A stretch of 64,000 bases of DNA from Lucifuga dentata (taxonomy: Eukaryota; Chordata; Actinopteri; Ophidiiformes; Bythitidae). How positions within the stretch are numbered: the stretch's first letter is position 1; each line of letters opens with the position of its first letter. The stretch is from contig VXCM01000693.1 in assembly GCA_014773175.1 (NCBI GenBank), forward strand, positions 1 through 64,000. Direction: 5' to 3'. The position numbers were made by a program, and so were the translations under genes. This document shows positions 1-12,170 of the stretch, in pieces. The notes under the pieces were generated by a model, which saw nothing but the letters and a program-made list of their open reading frames with translations, was not told the DNA's origin and ran no database searches.

Positions 1-3000
1 TTTTTTTTTTTTTTTTTTAAGTTTTTTAATTTTGGTACTTTTACAGCATTTCCCCCAAGTAGCACCACAGTCCATCTGAACAGGGTGTGGTGTGTTTTGT
101 CCTGATGAAATATTCTCCAAGTGCATTTTATGGTTATTCATGTAAGGTCCTCAGATGTACTCCAATGTGAAAGCATACAAATATACTGTAAGATCAAGGG
201 TCACTGGGCAGACATTCAACACATCTGTGAATGTGACCTCAGCTGTTGTGGAACTCCTGAAATCACTTGGATCTTTCTGTTTGGTGTTTTCTTTAATTCC
301 CAACTGCTCCCTGTGTAAAGCGCTCCATCCTAAAATCATGCTATCTGTAAGCAGCAGGTTCTGTTTTCCTGATACCTAATCCTGCATGCCCCCTGGGGTC
401 TCCAAGCTCATGTGATGGCAGCTCTCACTTTTTAAACAGGAGTTGTTTTTCCTTAGCGGCTCTCCTCAAAGTAAGAAGCAATGCAAGAAGGAAAGGCATC
501 TTGAAATAGTTAAGAAAGTGGAAGGTTAGAGGATAAGGTGACAAATGTGGAAAGTGGGTGCCAAAAAATTGTATTTCCAGAATGTATTTTATGAGCTATC
601 AGTTAATATAGTAGTCTTGTCATATTGTATAACTCTCTCTAGGTGACATATATACACTGATGCACTATGATCAAATGAAAGCTAGAGCTGGAACATGTCA
701 AAAAATACCTACTGATATGTCATTCATTTAGTCTTTTCTTGGTTTTGAAGGCCACTTTAGTATTAAATGATTCACTTCTCTAGCTGATTGAAACTACTAA
801 ATATTTTTTTTTCAGAGAAATAATATCACCAACTGCTAGACAAAATATTGTATGAAACCACCAACACTCAGAAAAAATATTACATTTACAATAACAAGAT
901 ACTGGATTGAGAATAATGGGAATAGTGGGATATATAGTATAATTGCCTCTCACTGTTCTCACCAATACCTAATTTAAAAGAATAAGTGAAATAGGCACTT
1001 GCATTTCCTGCAAACAAGCTCTGATAAGCACCTCCATCAGAAAATGACAGAATGAAGAAGTAAACAAGTGGCTGACGTCAAAGAAAGTTTTATCATTCAG
1101 CTAAAGCTAACTACCCAGATGTATCCGGGGATGGTGCACACACAAACAGAGTTAAAAGGAGATTAAATATTAGAGTTACACTCATCAGGTGGCAAAAGCT
1201 CCAGTGCAGTGATAATACAGCTGTAAATACTGATTGATTACCTCTCGTGGCCAAAATTCAATTACTTCAACTTGAACTTTTTCAGTACTTTCTGTATTGC
1301 AGCTTTAAAGTTCCAATCTATCAAAAGGTTTCAGCTGTTCTTAGTCCTTCAGAAGCTAAGAAGCAAAGCGTGACTACACAAGCTGGGAATGAGAACAAGA
1401 TGGAGGAGCTTTAGCGCTGAGCTGCATCTCTAATTTAACAGTAATTCTTTAATTAATTTGTTAATGAGCAATAATTCTTTCTCTACTACATCGACAGCTG
1501 GTCTTAAAAAGTTTTGTCTTCAGTGGCACTGCATAAATCTGCTGTAGCCTGATACATAAAAAACCTGATTGAATGTTGAGTTTAATGATGAATTATTCTC
1601 TGCTTCAAATGCTTTTGTTATGCCCATCCTCTTTTCCCAAGCCTGCAATTAGGCTAGCAGTGGTCCTAGCACTTCTGCACAGTCACAGCCAAGTGCTGAT
1701 CCAAGTTAAAATAATTGGCGTAATGATCTGAGCTCATTAGCGACCAAGCCTCAGGATGCCATTCAGTCCCCTAGTCAGGAGCTCCAGAGAGTGCTTTTCA
1801 GATAGGAAAGCTGGTATTTGCTGTCTCAATAGTGAGACACTGCCCATTGATATTTGCAGTGAGAAGGATTTTCAAAAGTGCAGGTTCACACAGGATACAT
1901 GTCAGAATGGCTATACTCATCCTCTGTTTTCAGTTTTCTCACTTTAACCACCTTTAATCACTTCCTCTGGAGAAACAAAAGACCTCAACAAGGACTTGAG
2001 TTGGTCCCAAAGATGGTTGCCATGGATACGGAGCTGGCTCAGCTCTGTCTTTTTCCTGAAAGAGTGAACATATTCTGGGCCCCACTCACTAAACCTTTCT
2101 CCTTCACAAGCTCCTTTACAGTTTCAAAGCCATGTGGTTTCTTTGACCCATTGTGCCTGCTTCATCTCCACCTCACAGCTCTCCTTTCCTCCTCTTTTCC
2201 ATCCTGCTTTGAAATACATCAGAGAGAGGTACAGAGGGTGTACGAGGTAGGATCTGAATATCAGTTTTGTTAGAAAAGTATCCACAATCCAAGTGAGAGT
2301 TCAGGGTCAGGGTTTACAACTCTTAAGACTAACTTGTCTAATAAAAAGCTCAATGACAAGTAGAAATGCGGTGAAATGACAGGTGTCTGCTCATCTCCAG
2401 GGGCTGCATGTTTGGGTTACGATTGTCACAAACTGAAAACTCTGGGAATGGTAGATGGGGGAGGAGCAGGACAGGAAAATGTCAGCCTCACTTGTACTTA
2501 TTGTGGCGATGCATGAAACAGAAGAGAATGCCTCTAATTCTGACCCTTTCAAAAATCACAGTGAAGCATTTAAAATGCAACCCTTACTAAAACTGAGCAC
2601 AGATGGAAAATATTGTGTGTGCTGGTGATGATACATCTTTCCTTGTTCTCACCAAAATCAACTGAGCCGATCCCACAGCAGAGGATTCTAAGGCATGGGG
2701 GTAGAGTTGAATTTCCAAACTTTTTGCTTTAGATGAGCTGTCAGTGTACAGAAGAAACATCAAAAGCAAAAGCATGCTAGGCCAGTGTCTGATGAGTGCA
2801 GAGAGGCAAAACAAAGATTGTGGACAGAGGGTTCTACTTTTGGCTGTGGTTCTTGGTGCTGGACTTCCCACTTAGAGCACTGTGATGATTAATAAATCCA
2901 CTTGGCTGAGATGTCCCACTGTGTACCCCAGGAATTATAAGTGTCAAAATATCCCTTATTTACAGTATGTATATATGTACTCAATCTAAAATGTATTTGT

Positions 3001-3344
3001 AGTTCTTTCATTAATGTGATATTATTCTGTCTAGTAAACCAATTTTGTTTTCAATGTATTTAAGAAGTTTCTGACATGTTATCTTGCAGTTTGGCCATCT
3101 TTGCTAAAGACTGCTGACTCTGGTGACAGTCTTGACACTGATGATGAATTATTAATTTTGGATTGGTGTAGATACTGGGGTTATTCAGAATTTGAGGACA
3201 TTTGCTAAACATCATCTCTTTGTGCAGCTTAATTGAATTCTCCCCATTATATTCCTTTCCTCAGTCAGCATCCAAAACATTTTAGAGATAAGGTGTAGTC
3301 CCCTTCTCACTACAGAAAAAGATCCAAGTCATAACACTATGTAT

Positions 3345-3475
3345 ACAGCAACATATTGCTCCCACCATGACAAAAAAAAATTTGCCCAGTTTTTTGTTGT
3401 AACGAGATGAGAAACTGGGCACTTTTTTTTTTTTNTTTTTTTTTTTGTCATGGTGACAATACGTTGCAGCACTAT
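3345..3475. repeat. Long imperfect inverted repeat (hairpin) with a gap base
   Basis: The left arm contains CAGCAACATATTG, CCATGAC, an A-run and TGCCCAGTTT. The right arm mirrors it: AAACTGGGCA, a T-run, GTCATGG and CAATACGTTGC. The loop is about 18 bases. Arms of roughly 50 bases with small indels would fold into a long hairpin. One N sits in the T-run of the right arm at 3435. The structure fits a fold-back element or the centre of an old MITE. I saw no clear target-site duplication. Confidence 0.6.
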
Positions 3476-4004
3476 ATATGTCATGTGTACAGTCAGAACA
3501 AATTTTCACTAGCACTATGTTTGTTGCTCCATATAAACAACTCAAAGAACCTCTGCGAGAAAGAGACTAAGTCTTCAGCTGTCAACTACAATATCTCATG
3601 GAGAGAAGAATGGAGCTGGAGAGAACAAAGTCTACAAAAAGAGACTTGCCAATGATACCATCAACATGGGAGAAAGCATAAAAAAATCCCTCAGACCAGA
3701 ATTCGTTTTTAGAACTACTTCTGTAGTCAGTGAATGCACTGCCTATTTCCCAACTTTATTCAAACTGAGAATAGTCTGCCTGGAAGAGAGCTGCAATCTG
3801 ACGGTAGATATAGTAAAATCAGTCTGAAAATCTAGCCTAAAGATAGTTATTGCCCCTTGTAAGTAAAATGACTAATGCAAGGTCCCAAACCTTTAAGATG
3901 AGCTCGTGACATGTCAGGAAGTCGGGTAAAAGCATCACTCCCGCTGTAATTAGTGTATTTGAGACTTTATATGTATGATGACATGACTCAAACTGATAAA
4001 AAAA

Positions 4005-4006
<2 letters not shown>

Positions 4007-4062
<56 letters not shown>
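4007..4062. repeat. (TAA)n microsatellite
   Basis: About 17 tandem TAA units followed by a short AAAT-rich tail. Simple sequence repeat in a tex264 intron. Confidence 0.9.
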
Positions 4063-4065
<3 letters not shown>

Positions 4066-5087
4066 AAAAACTCTAATCTCTATTGCACAGCTTCAGCACT
4101 TCTACCCATTGTTGGCCTTGAGTGAAGAGGAAGAGATACAAAAAAAATAAAAAAGCTATTCTCAGAGGCATTGGTTTTGATAGGCTTATTAACAAATTGG
4201 GCCATTCCATCTTATTTTCTGTATGAGCCTTCATTACAAAACAGCTGAAGAACAATAACGGAGCCTGTTGTGTGGAAAACCGACCCTATATGACCCTGTC
4301 TTTACTGAAGATGTGATAAGGGGAGGATATGAGAACACATTGCAGCAGGAAATAGAGATTTGGTGCTCAGCTCTGAGGAGAAAGTCTTGGATGTCCCAAG
4401 AGTATTCATTTGTAAAAAGTGTCTCTCTTTTTTTCTTTTTTTAATGGGCACCAGAGTGGAGAATATAGGAAGGAACAATAATTGCTGTGCTGCCAAATGC
4501 TCCAATTAGTGCACAGATTAATGAGCATATTTTCTCTTTAACTTTGGCTCCTGGCTGACAACACACAGAAGACAGATTTTTTTGCTTATCATAACATTGT
4601 TTTTTTGTATGCACTACACATTAAATTACCTTTCATTACACATCCACGTGTTTATGGCTCATCAGTCTTTAGAAACAGATATTTTAAAAATGTTTTTGAT
4701 GGTAAGTGGCATTTCAGAGGATTCATGTTTTTTTTTTTTTGGTCATTTTTTTAAATGGCATGAGTAAAGATGACGCATGATGTAGTGTTTTGTGCAGTCA
4801 CTTGCTGCACAAAATCCAGCAAACATTAGCAATTGTTCTGAAGTGCCCATAGAGTATTGTTTGTTTGAGAGCTATTATCTAACAGTGCCGCTTTGTGATA
4901 GTGGAATTCGCGGTAGAAATTACTATAATGAGGAAAAATATGAAAAGGTCAAAGTTGAGAGAAAATTGAGTGTGAGCATGTGATGCATTTGGAGGACTTT
5001 TAATGACTTTAATGTAGCTAATAAACCTGTAATTTCTAGATAAGTATATTTAAGTGTATATACTGTCTAGATAAGTATATATTTTAT

Positions 5088-5165
5088 CCATCATCCATCC
5101 ATCCATCCATCCATCATCCATCCATCCATCCATCCATCCATCCATCCATCCATCCATCCATCCAC
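5088..5165. repeat. (CATC)n microsatellite next to a splice acceptor
   Basis: Tandem CATC units, slightly interrupted, ending about 35 bases before the tex264 acceptor at 5200-5201. A similar CATC array occurs at 27264-27398. Confidence 0.9.
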
Positions 5166-5201
5166 CCACTAATTCATTCTTTCAATTGTTTTTTTTTCTA
5201 G

Positions 5202-5423
5202 GTACCAGGAGAACAGTGCCGCTATGCTGTAGGCAGTATTCTGAGTGAAGGAGAAAACAAAGCCAGTGAAGAGCTGCTAAAGCGCTATGAGAAGTCTGGC
5301 TTTAATGTCTTCTCTTTTCCACAAGTTACACATGTGGTCACTACCTCATTCCCCCACAGAACATTCTTCTCCATCCTCCTGGGGGTACTAAGAGTCTACC
5401 CACGGCTACAACATTACATTAAG
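5202..5423 (+). CDS. tex264: TEX264 internal exon (GyrI-like domain)
   Basis: TEX264 is a single-pass ER membrane protein that acts as an ER-phagy receptor and, with VCP/p97 and SPRTN, in repair of trapped topoisomerase 1. This exon encodes 74 residues starting VPGEQCRYAVGSILSE and ending RVYPRLQHYIK. Human TEX264 has near-identical text (CRCAVGSILSEGE, FKVFSFP, HVVT) from about residue 87. It forms the later part of the GyrI-like fold facing the cytosol. The acceptor AG is at 5200-5201 and the donor GTATTT begins at 5424; both ends are phase 0. Earlier exons are outside the window. Assignment rests on protein similarity recalled from the family and on the two downstream exons, which continue the same protein in frame. 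Confidence 0.93.
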
Positions 5424-6401
5424 GTATTTTACTTTTGGACTCATTTATATGCCACTACACATGATTCTGAGTCTCTTCCTTTTTTCTTTCAATTAAAATT
5501 ACTGTAAATTGTTCGATGTATCTGTATGTATAAATGGACCTGTTTTTGAGAAAAGTGTCTTAATTTCAATCAAGTAAATAGAATAGAGGTAAAGAAACAA
5601 TACTGCATATTAATTAATGTTCATCACTATGAATGCCTATCTCCATATATCCAGCACATCTAAGCCTTTAGTCCCATGGTCCTCAGGCTGCACTTTCAGT
5701 CATCACACAAAACACCTTTAAGGGAGTTTTCACACCTTTGCAGTTTGGTCCAGTTCAGTCAAACAAGGGTTTGTTTTTCCCCCCTTTGGTACCATTTGTT
5801 TGGTCCAAACACAGCACTTGCACTCAAACAGCAAAACAAAAGCACAGAGACCATTTTTTAAAGGTGATCTCATCCCGGTTCAAAACAAACTCTGAAGAGG
5901 TTTCTTTGTAATGTAAACATGATCCGCACTAGTTCCAAACCAGCTACAGATGATTTATTGATCTAATTATTAATTTAAAATGAGAGAGGTGTAGGTGTAT
6001 GTGTGTTTAATGGTAATGTAACTACTTGATTAGGCATAGCAAATAATCCATTGAAGCAATATGTGGATTTCTAGACGTTGTCTTGACATCAAATTCAGTA
6101 TTCTGCTGCATATTTTTGTTTGGTATAAAGCAAAAATGATGACTGTGACTAGGAAAGTATCCCATTCCATCTTTGTTCTATGTTATTTATCTATTTGTAG
6201 CATAGTAAACTTTTGTTGTTGTTTACATTTTTGTTGCCCCACCCCCAAATATTACTGACCAATGAGCATTCTGTGTAAAGGTGTTTTTCATGTAACGAAA
6301 TGAAACAAAGGGTGAATGTAACACATACAGTTTAGTCCCTAATTCAGACCAGAGAAAACAAAATATAAGAATGAAAATGCCTTAAAACACTTTAGGGTAC
6401 A

Positions 6402-6530
6402 GTCAAGTCAAATCAGGTTTATTTGTATTGCCCAATATCACAATACAATGGTTCAAAGGGCTTTAGACCCACACATTAATGGGTCCCGACCTAGCCCGAG
6501 TTCTATGAAGATGAGGAAAAAGTCTCTACA
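6402..6530 (-). repeat. L2-type LINE 3' tail fragment
   Basis: Read on the minus strand it gives TAAAGCCCTTTGAACCATTG, then ATATTGGGCAATACAAATAAA and a TTGACTTGACT-like end. This matches the 3' end of the L2-like element at 52186-54310 and the start of the repeat at 48038. It is a 3' fragment without coding sequence. Confidence 0.6.
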
Positions 6531-7144
6531 AAATCTTACTGATTTGGTGGGCTTCCTGTTTTTATTCTGCCTAGCCATCTCCAAAATATTTTACATTACA
6601 TTTTAGAATGGTGTTTCTGACATATCACACTGGAAATAACAATATGTGTGAATGATTAGTCGCTATGGAGTGCATACCTATGTATTTTCATGGGAAGATA
6701 GGAAGGAAAATGTGAGTGTGTATGTGGGACCGAATGAATCATTACTAAGACTGCAGTGACTCTATCTGTATGGTACAATATTCGTGTGAAAATATGTTTA
6801 GTGAAAAGTGGAATTTCTCAAGTTTTTTTTTTTTTTCCTTGCACCTTCTATACATGCACCCTGGAGGGTTGAGAGGTGTAGCAGGTAGTATGGAGACGGT
6901 GACTGAACTGGAAGGCAAAAAGGAAAGTACACAGAGAGAACTTGCACTGAGAGACAAAGATCAATCTAAGTTCCTTTTAGCACTTCATAATGAATGCTGT
7001 CACTGAATGCTGCTTGAGGGATGCAGGCAAAGTGAGTCATGGTGATGAGCAGAGTTTTCTGGATATAGTTTAATTATGTAGTGTGATAAAACAGGTGGTA
7101 ACACCACAGGTTGTCTCAATCACTCTGCTTCAGCTCGAGGAATT

Positions 7145-7147
7145 TGT

Positions 7148-7199
<52 letters not shown>
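7145..7199. repeat. (GT)n microsatellite
   Basis: Almost pure GT dinucleotide run of about 50 bases. It produces low-complexity open frames on both strands that are not genes. Confidence 0.95.
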
Positions 7200-7201
<2 letters not shown>

Positions 7202-7527
7202 AGTCCTGTCTGGCTGGCACAGCCATCTGCTTGGATACTGCTTAAGCCTGGCTGCACCCCAGTGGCACTTAGTCTGTCTGAGAGGTCAGCTGAAACCGTT
7301 CTCACACTGGGCATCATTCTCTTTCACCAACAATCTTTCTCTGATCTTTGTGTGTGTACTTTCTAAAAAAATGTTAGTGGAGTGATCTCAGTGTCAACAT
7401 TGATTGACTGTAATTAATCTAACTTTAGTTTTCAGATTTTTATATTATGAGATATGTTATTACATTGTAATGTTAAAGAACTTTCTTGTAAAATATGGAC
7501 TGTAAAGACAGATATATATGCCAATCT

Positions 7528-7530
<3 letters not shown>

Positions 7531-7575
<45 letters not shown>

Positions 7576-7598
7576 NAAAAAAAAAAAAAAAAAAAAAA
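7531..7598. repeat. (GA)n run joined to poly-A through an N
   Basis: About 45 bases of GA, then one N at 7576, then about 22 A. The abrupt change of repeat type at the N suggests a contig join, so the true sequence here is uncertain. Confidence 0.9.
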
Positions 7599-7749
7599 TC
7601 CTGGCCTGGCAGTGTGTATATTGTTATTCACTTGTGGTCTCAAACTTCAATACAGAACATTTGATCAAATTTTGTCCTGAAGATTTACATTAATTTCTTA
7701 CTTGTTATATCAAATTCCTTGTTATTTACACAGCATTCAACGAGCATGC

Positions 7750-7789
7750 AAAAAAAAAAAAAAAAAAAANAAAAAAAAAAAAAAAAAAA
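7750..7789. repeat. Poly-A run with a gap base
   Basis: Roughly 40 A with one N at 7770. Similar homopolymers split by one N occur at 9957-9986, 13477-13510, 43723-43757, 63221-63258 and 63415-63467. Confidence 0.9.
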
Positions 7790-8998
7790 CTACCTCAGAG
7801 GCAGTATTCCTTGCTGAAGAAAATGAAAACCTACATATTAGTCAATACCTTTACATATCTTTAACATCCTTTTGACATTTCCAGAGAATTTAAAACAGTT
7901 ACATTTGTTAAGTGAATCTTATTTAATTATTGAATCATGATGTAATTTAATTAAGGACATTTCTGCATTTAATGCTGCCCCATATCTGTCTTATGCAGCA
8001 AAACTCACACTATAAAACTAGGTTGAAATTGAGACAGGAATTAAAAAATAAAAGCTGAAGTGCAGCTTACAATTAACAGAACAAAACCAACAATAATGGC
8101 CATTTAAAGTGGAATTCTTATTCTAAATAATGCATGCTGGTGATGACTGACGTTTAGACTTTCCCATGTGGTGAGACCTTTTTAGACAAGCTCATCAGTA
8201 TTTAACATGCCTGGCTTGTCATAGCAAAATGATTTCTGCCTGTCAGGCACTTTGAATAGCTGCCCCATGGTTTGGCCTGATATTTGCCTATTCAAACCAT
8301 CGACCGGCCCCAGTGCTTTTCTTCTGTGGGCTTCATCACAGTTGCCTTGGCATCTTGAGATTTGATTCCAGCATGGTGCCCAGGCTTACAGACAGGATAG
8401 GGAACCGGGGTGGAGGGATAGTTTTGCTGGCATTCACAGAGATCTAAAAGTTTGTGGAAGGCAGACGATGGAACATTTGTTTGCTTGAGGGCACTGAAGT
8501 TTCTTGCCAGCTCAGAGGTTCTGGGCTGAATATAAAACAAGGTTCCTTTGGTCCTAACAAATGGCTTTTTTGAACAACTGACCATGTGGTAAAGAACTCA
8601 TGAAGTCTTTCTCAGCTAGTTGGAGATTGAAGCCACGTCAAGGCTTCATTTTTAAGGACATAAGGTGCTGCCTTTTTGGGCAAGAGTAGTGCACAGATGC
8701 TACTCTGCAGGGCCTGTTAAATATGCAGATTCTAGTAAATTGCAACCTACATTCAGAAAGGTCAGAAAAGGTTATTGGGTTTATATGCTGAACAAAGTAA
8801 TATACTGTAGGCAGTGTCATATGTTGATGGAGAATTTAGAAGAACATCCTGTGCTCAGTTCTTTTTTAAAATTTTTTGTGTAAGTCTTGTCATAAAAGAG
8901 TGCGGCCTATGCAGTCAGTCATAATTTTCTCCCATTGCTAGTATTACATAGGGGCAAATCCTGATATAATACTGTATATTTTATTAGAAGAATTTTTT

Positions 8999-9024
8999 CT
9001 GGTTTCCTCAGATGAGGAAACCAG
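8999..9024. repeat. Perfect 11-bp hairpin
   Basis: CTGGTTTCCTC and its exact reverse complement GAGGAAACCAG are separated by the loop AGAT. Too short and isolated to call a terminator or microRNA; recorded as a structure only. Confidence 0.7.
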
Positions 9025-9144
9025 CTTTTGATCAAATGCAATCCAGTCAGTATCTCTGCCATATGTTGTTATGTATAACCAGTAAATTGTATTAATTGTA
9101 CAAATTTATTGGGCCTCTCTTATCAAATATGTTGCATCATGACC

Positions 9145-9169
9145 CTGTTGGCAGGCTAGCTGCCAACAG
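9145..9169. repeat. Perfect 10-bp hairpin
   Basis: CTGTTGGCAG and CTGCCAACAG flank the 5-base loop GCTAG. It lies about 120 bases after the previous hairpin. No function can be inferred. Confidence 0.7.
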
Positions 9170-9956
9170 TCTCTGTGGAGTTTGCCTGTCAATGCTCAAA
9201 CATGACTTTCATCCGCCAACAGATGGGATTCTAGTGTTGGTGTAAAATGTCACATCTACATACGATTGATCTGATCCAAACTTTACTCTTTGTTACATTG
9301 TTGCTCTGAATCACAATCAGGCAGCAGGTTCATAACAATTTAAGAAGGAAAATTATTATTAGATTTGGGATACATTGTTTTGTGCAAGTTTATCGATCAC
9401 TTAGGATGTGAAGATTGATCAGATCTTTCAAAAATGTATGCAATATTTGCATGTAGTTTGCATTGTTGATTCAGAGATAATATATGAACGCAAATGACAG
9501 GAATAGCTTTGTTAATAATAATCATTGTGAAGCTGGTCTAGTATTTTAATGAAACCCCCTCAAAATGAACAGCAAAATATAGCAAGAACAGCCTATAATA
9601 ATCTGTGTATCTGTAATTTATCTAATGTATAATATATTTCCAGGACAGATGTGGGCACTTTTTTTTGTTTTTGAAATGAGTGTTTCCCCAAGGAAACACG
9701 TTACTTCCCACCTCTGTATGTGGTATTTGTGGGAACACAAGACAAACATTAAAACATAATAGAAATACTACTAGGTATATTATAGTGATCACTGTTGCTG
9801 TCAAATCTGACAATGGTTCCATTCCCTTGTAATTCCCTTGTAACTGTTGGCTTAACTTTTGAATTGTGTGGCCAGCTTACAGTGAATGGCATCTCTGAAT
9901 ATAACACACTGGAATTAAAATCTCCCTTTCTTGTATTGAACTTATTGTCAGTGCTT

Positions 9957-9986
9957 TTTTTTTTTTTTTTNTTTTTTTTTTTTTTT
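9957..9986. repeat. Poly-T run with a gap base
   Basis: T homopolymer with one N at 9971. Confidence 0.9.
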
Positions 9987-10591
9987 GACACTTCCTTTAT
10001 TGTTTATGTCTCTAAGGCTTCTTAAGGTCTGGTGCATGCTTAGCATGGACGTGTCCTGGCATTTATGATTCTCGCGCCTTCATGATGACTGTTCATGATG
10101 ATTGTGTATTATGGGAGGCTGTTTAGCTCTGTTGGGATTCCACTTCTTGGTTTGGTCTTCTTTGTAGCCTTCAAATATTGGTCGCTAAGATTTTTCCACT
10201 TCATGTGACAGGAATGTTCCTTGGACCCCAGAGTATAGGCTATCTCCTGCCAGGAATTGGCAGCCTTTGGCAGTTTTTACACTCCCTCATGGAGGAATCA
10301 TATGTGCTTGTACTTCTTCACCTTGCTATGCCAGTCACTTGTCAAAGTTGCTTCTTTGCTTGGCCAATTGTCGATGAAGTGGCATATATGATGCCATTTG
10401 CATTGTTTCATATTTCCACTGGGAGGCACCTGGAACTGAAAACATGGAACTATTTTGCAATCACTCAGTAGTGCTGAATCGCCTGCTGTCATATTTGTCA
10501 TATATGTGATAGGGCATGCTGGCAAGGAAAATTTAACAGTCTTCTAAAAGCTTTAGAAAACTCTATTGGACATATGTATACACAGCCAAAG

Positions 10592-10592
<1 letters not shown>

Positions 10593-10646
<54 letters not shown>
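10593..10646. repeat. (CA)n microsatellite
   Basis: Pure CA dinucleotide run of about 53 bases. Open frames reading through it on either strand are low complexity. Confidence 0.95.
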
Positions 10647-10647
<1 letters not shown>

Positions 10648-11415
10648 CCACACCCTCATCTCTGGTGTTGACTTTAGAAAGGTCTTTGTTGAGGCAGACA
10701 TGCAAATTAAATGGATTTGTTCCAGTGTCCTCTTGAGGAGTTTTGTGAAAAGCAATCCAACAGGCAATTTTGAACCATTCAAGTATGAATCCAACAACAG
10801 CGTGAGGGCATCTAACCAAGGTGCAGGGGTTTGGGATCACTGTGATTGAACTAAAGAAAATAGGAAAGATAAAAAGAGACTTAAGACTTAATTGCTTTAC
10901 TCAGCTCAGTGACTTTCAAACACTATGGTAGATGTCCTTGTTCATTTGTCTGGGCTGAATGACTGTGTAGAGAGTGCTGTTGCTTAAATGACACCTGGAT
11001 TGTGCATACTGACAGCAGCTACTGTCATTCATTATACCCTTAGCCCCCTGAAACCTCTTTGCTGCCTTGGGGCTTTGAAAACAAATGCAGACTATAGCTA
11101 TAAGAACTGGAGTTCCATCATTCACACCAAGTCTGCAATTCTGTTGAAGACACAGAATTATAGTTTTAATGCTTAAAGATAAAAAGAAATACAGTATTTG
11201 GGCTTCACTTGTTTTGGGAAAAGCTGTAAGATAAATAAGTTATAGAACAGAAATAAAAGAGAATTGAGATGAAATGGCTAAGGGGAGGGGGTTGAATGCA
11301 CCAAATCTGTAATTTTCTAGATAACTGTCATTAACACACAGGCAATAGGAAGTAGTCAAATAACACTACTCACTGAATTACATGTTTTGTGTCACTGCTG
11401 AGTGCTACACTGCTG

Positions 11416-11656
11416 GCCTTGTCATAATAATTCTTGTGCATGCCAATATATGCATATATGCAATCCACATACACATTACGTGACTGACAACCATTTCCCA
11501 AAATATACTACTTTAGCAGTAAATTTTACATTTTTTTTCCCTAAAAATAAAAATAACAGAAAAACTAAAATATGGTTTTATGTGTTGGAAATTGGTTGTC
11601 AGTAACGTATATATACAACCTGTATTGGGCTCAAACATGATCGCCGGTATGGTCCT
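11416..11656 (+). mobile_element. Short TTAA-family MITE copy (internal deletion)
   Basis: The right end reads GGCTCAAACATGATCGCCGGTATGGTCCT and the interior shares ACCATTTCCCAAAATATACTACTTTAGCAG with the copies at 29371, 33316 and 54378. The left end is diverged and the middle of the longer copies is missing, leaving about 240 of about 580 bases. It is followed by ATAA where the others have TTAA. Non-coding. Confidence 0.7.
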
Positions 11657-11984
11657 ATAAGCAAACAGCAAATGATGAACATGCTCATGTAACTCCCATG
11701 TTCTATTTTCTTTACTTTGTCTTCTACTAGAAGAGCTTTGCAGGAGAAATCTTCATATCTCCTTCACTGAGTCATGTAGACAACAACTTGCCTCAGCAAA
11801 TATGACATGAGAACTGAGAAAATACTGTAATCTTCTGTTTGTATCAGCACAGAGCCAATCTTGTCAGTCTTATGAATCTGTCAAGTGTTTCATCAAACTG
11901 GTACACACACACAGTCATAAACATCACGCTATGTTGAGCCTTCTCCAGTGTGTTTACCATGGAAACCATAAAGTTAGTTACTTC

Positions 11985-12170
11985 CACCATAGACTTTGTT
12001 TCCCCTGCATCTATTGATTTGTTTGTTAGCAGGATCACTCCAAAAGTTATGAAACAATTTTGATGAAATTTGGTGAAAGGGCAAAGCATAGCCCAGGAAA
12101 GAACCTGTTAAATTTTGGTGTCAGTCCTGATCTGAGTTGGATCCAGGAGTTTAAAAAAAGATGTAATAGT
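11985..12170 (+). repeat. Old interspersed repeat, family shared with 15415-15600
   Basis: It contains a TTTGTTTGTTAGCAGGAT block, AAAAGTTATGAAACAATTTT, GATGAAATTTGGTGAAAGG and a GATCTGAGTTGGATCCAG block. The copy at 15415-15600 has the same order (GTTAGCAGTATATCTCGAAAAG, GATGAAAGTTTGG, GATCTGGATCATATTCTGG). I have seen this kind of text as a common fish repeat, but cannot name the family with confidence. Confidence 0.5.

Larger units (their letters stand above)
1..5201 (+). other. tex264: tex264 intron, 5' part outside window
   Basis: Non-coding stretch before the first recognisable tex264 exon. I looked for the N-terminal membrane anchor and the first part of the GyrI-like domain and did not find them, so the upstream coding exons should lie before base 1. 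The open frames here are short, overlap on both strands and resemble no family I know. It holds a poly-T start (1-18), an inverted repeat around 3345-3470, a TAA microsatellite and a CATC microsatellite close to the acceptor. The splice acceptor is a long T-rich tract ending in AG at 5200-5201. Confidence 0.6.

Noticed and set aside
7083..7385. Open frames rich in Cys-Val or Thr-His around the GT run, and similar ones at 10498-10849
   Set aside because: They are translations of dinucleotide repeats with no conserved flanks.
8999..9169. Two short perfect hairpins as microRNA genes
   Set aside because: Stems of 10-11 bases are much too short for a microRNA precursor.
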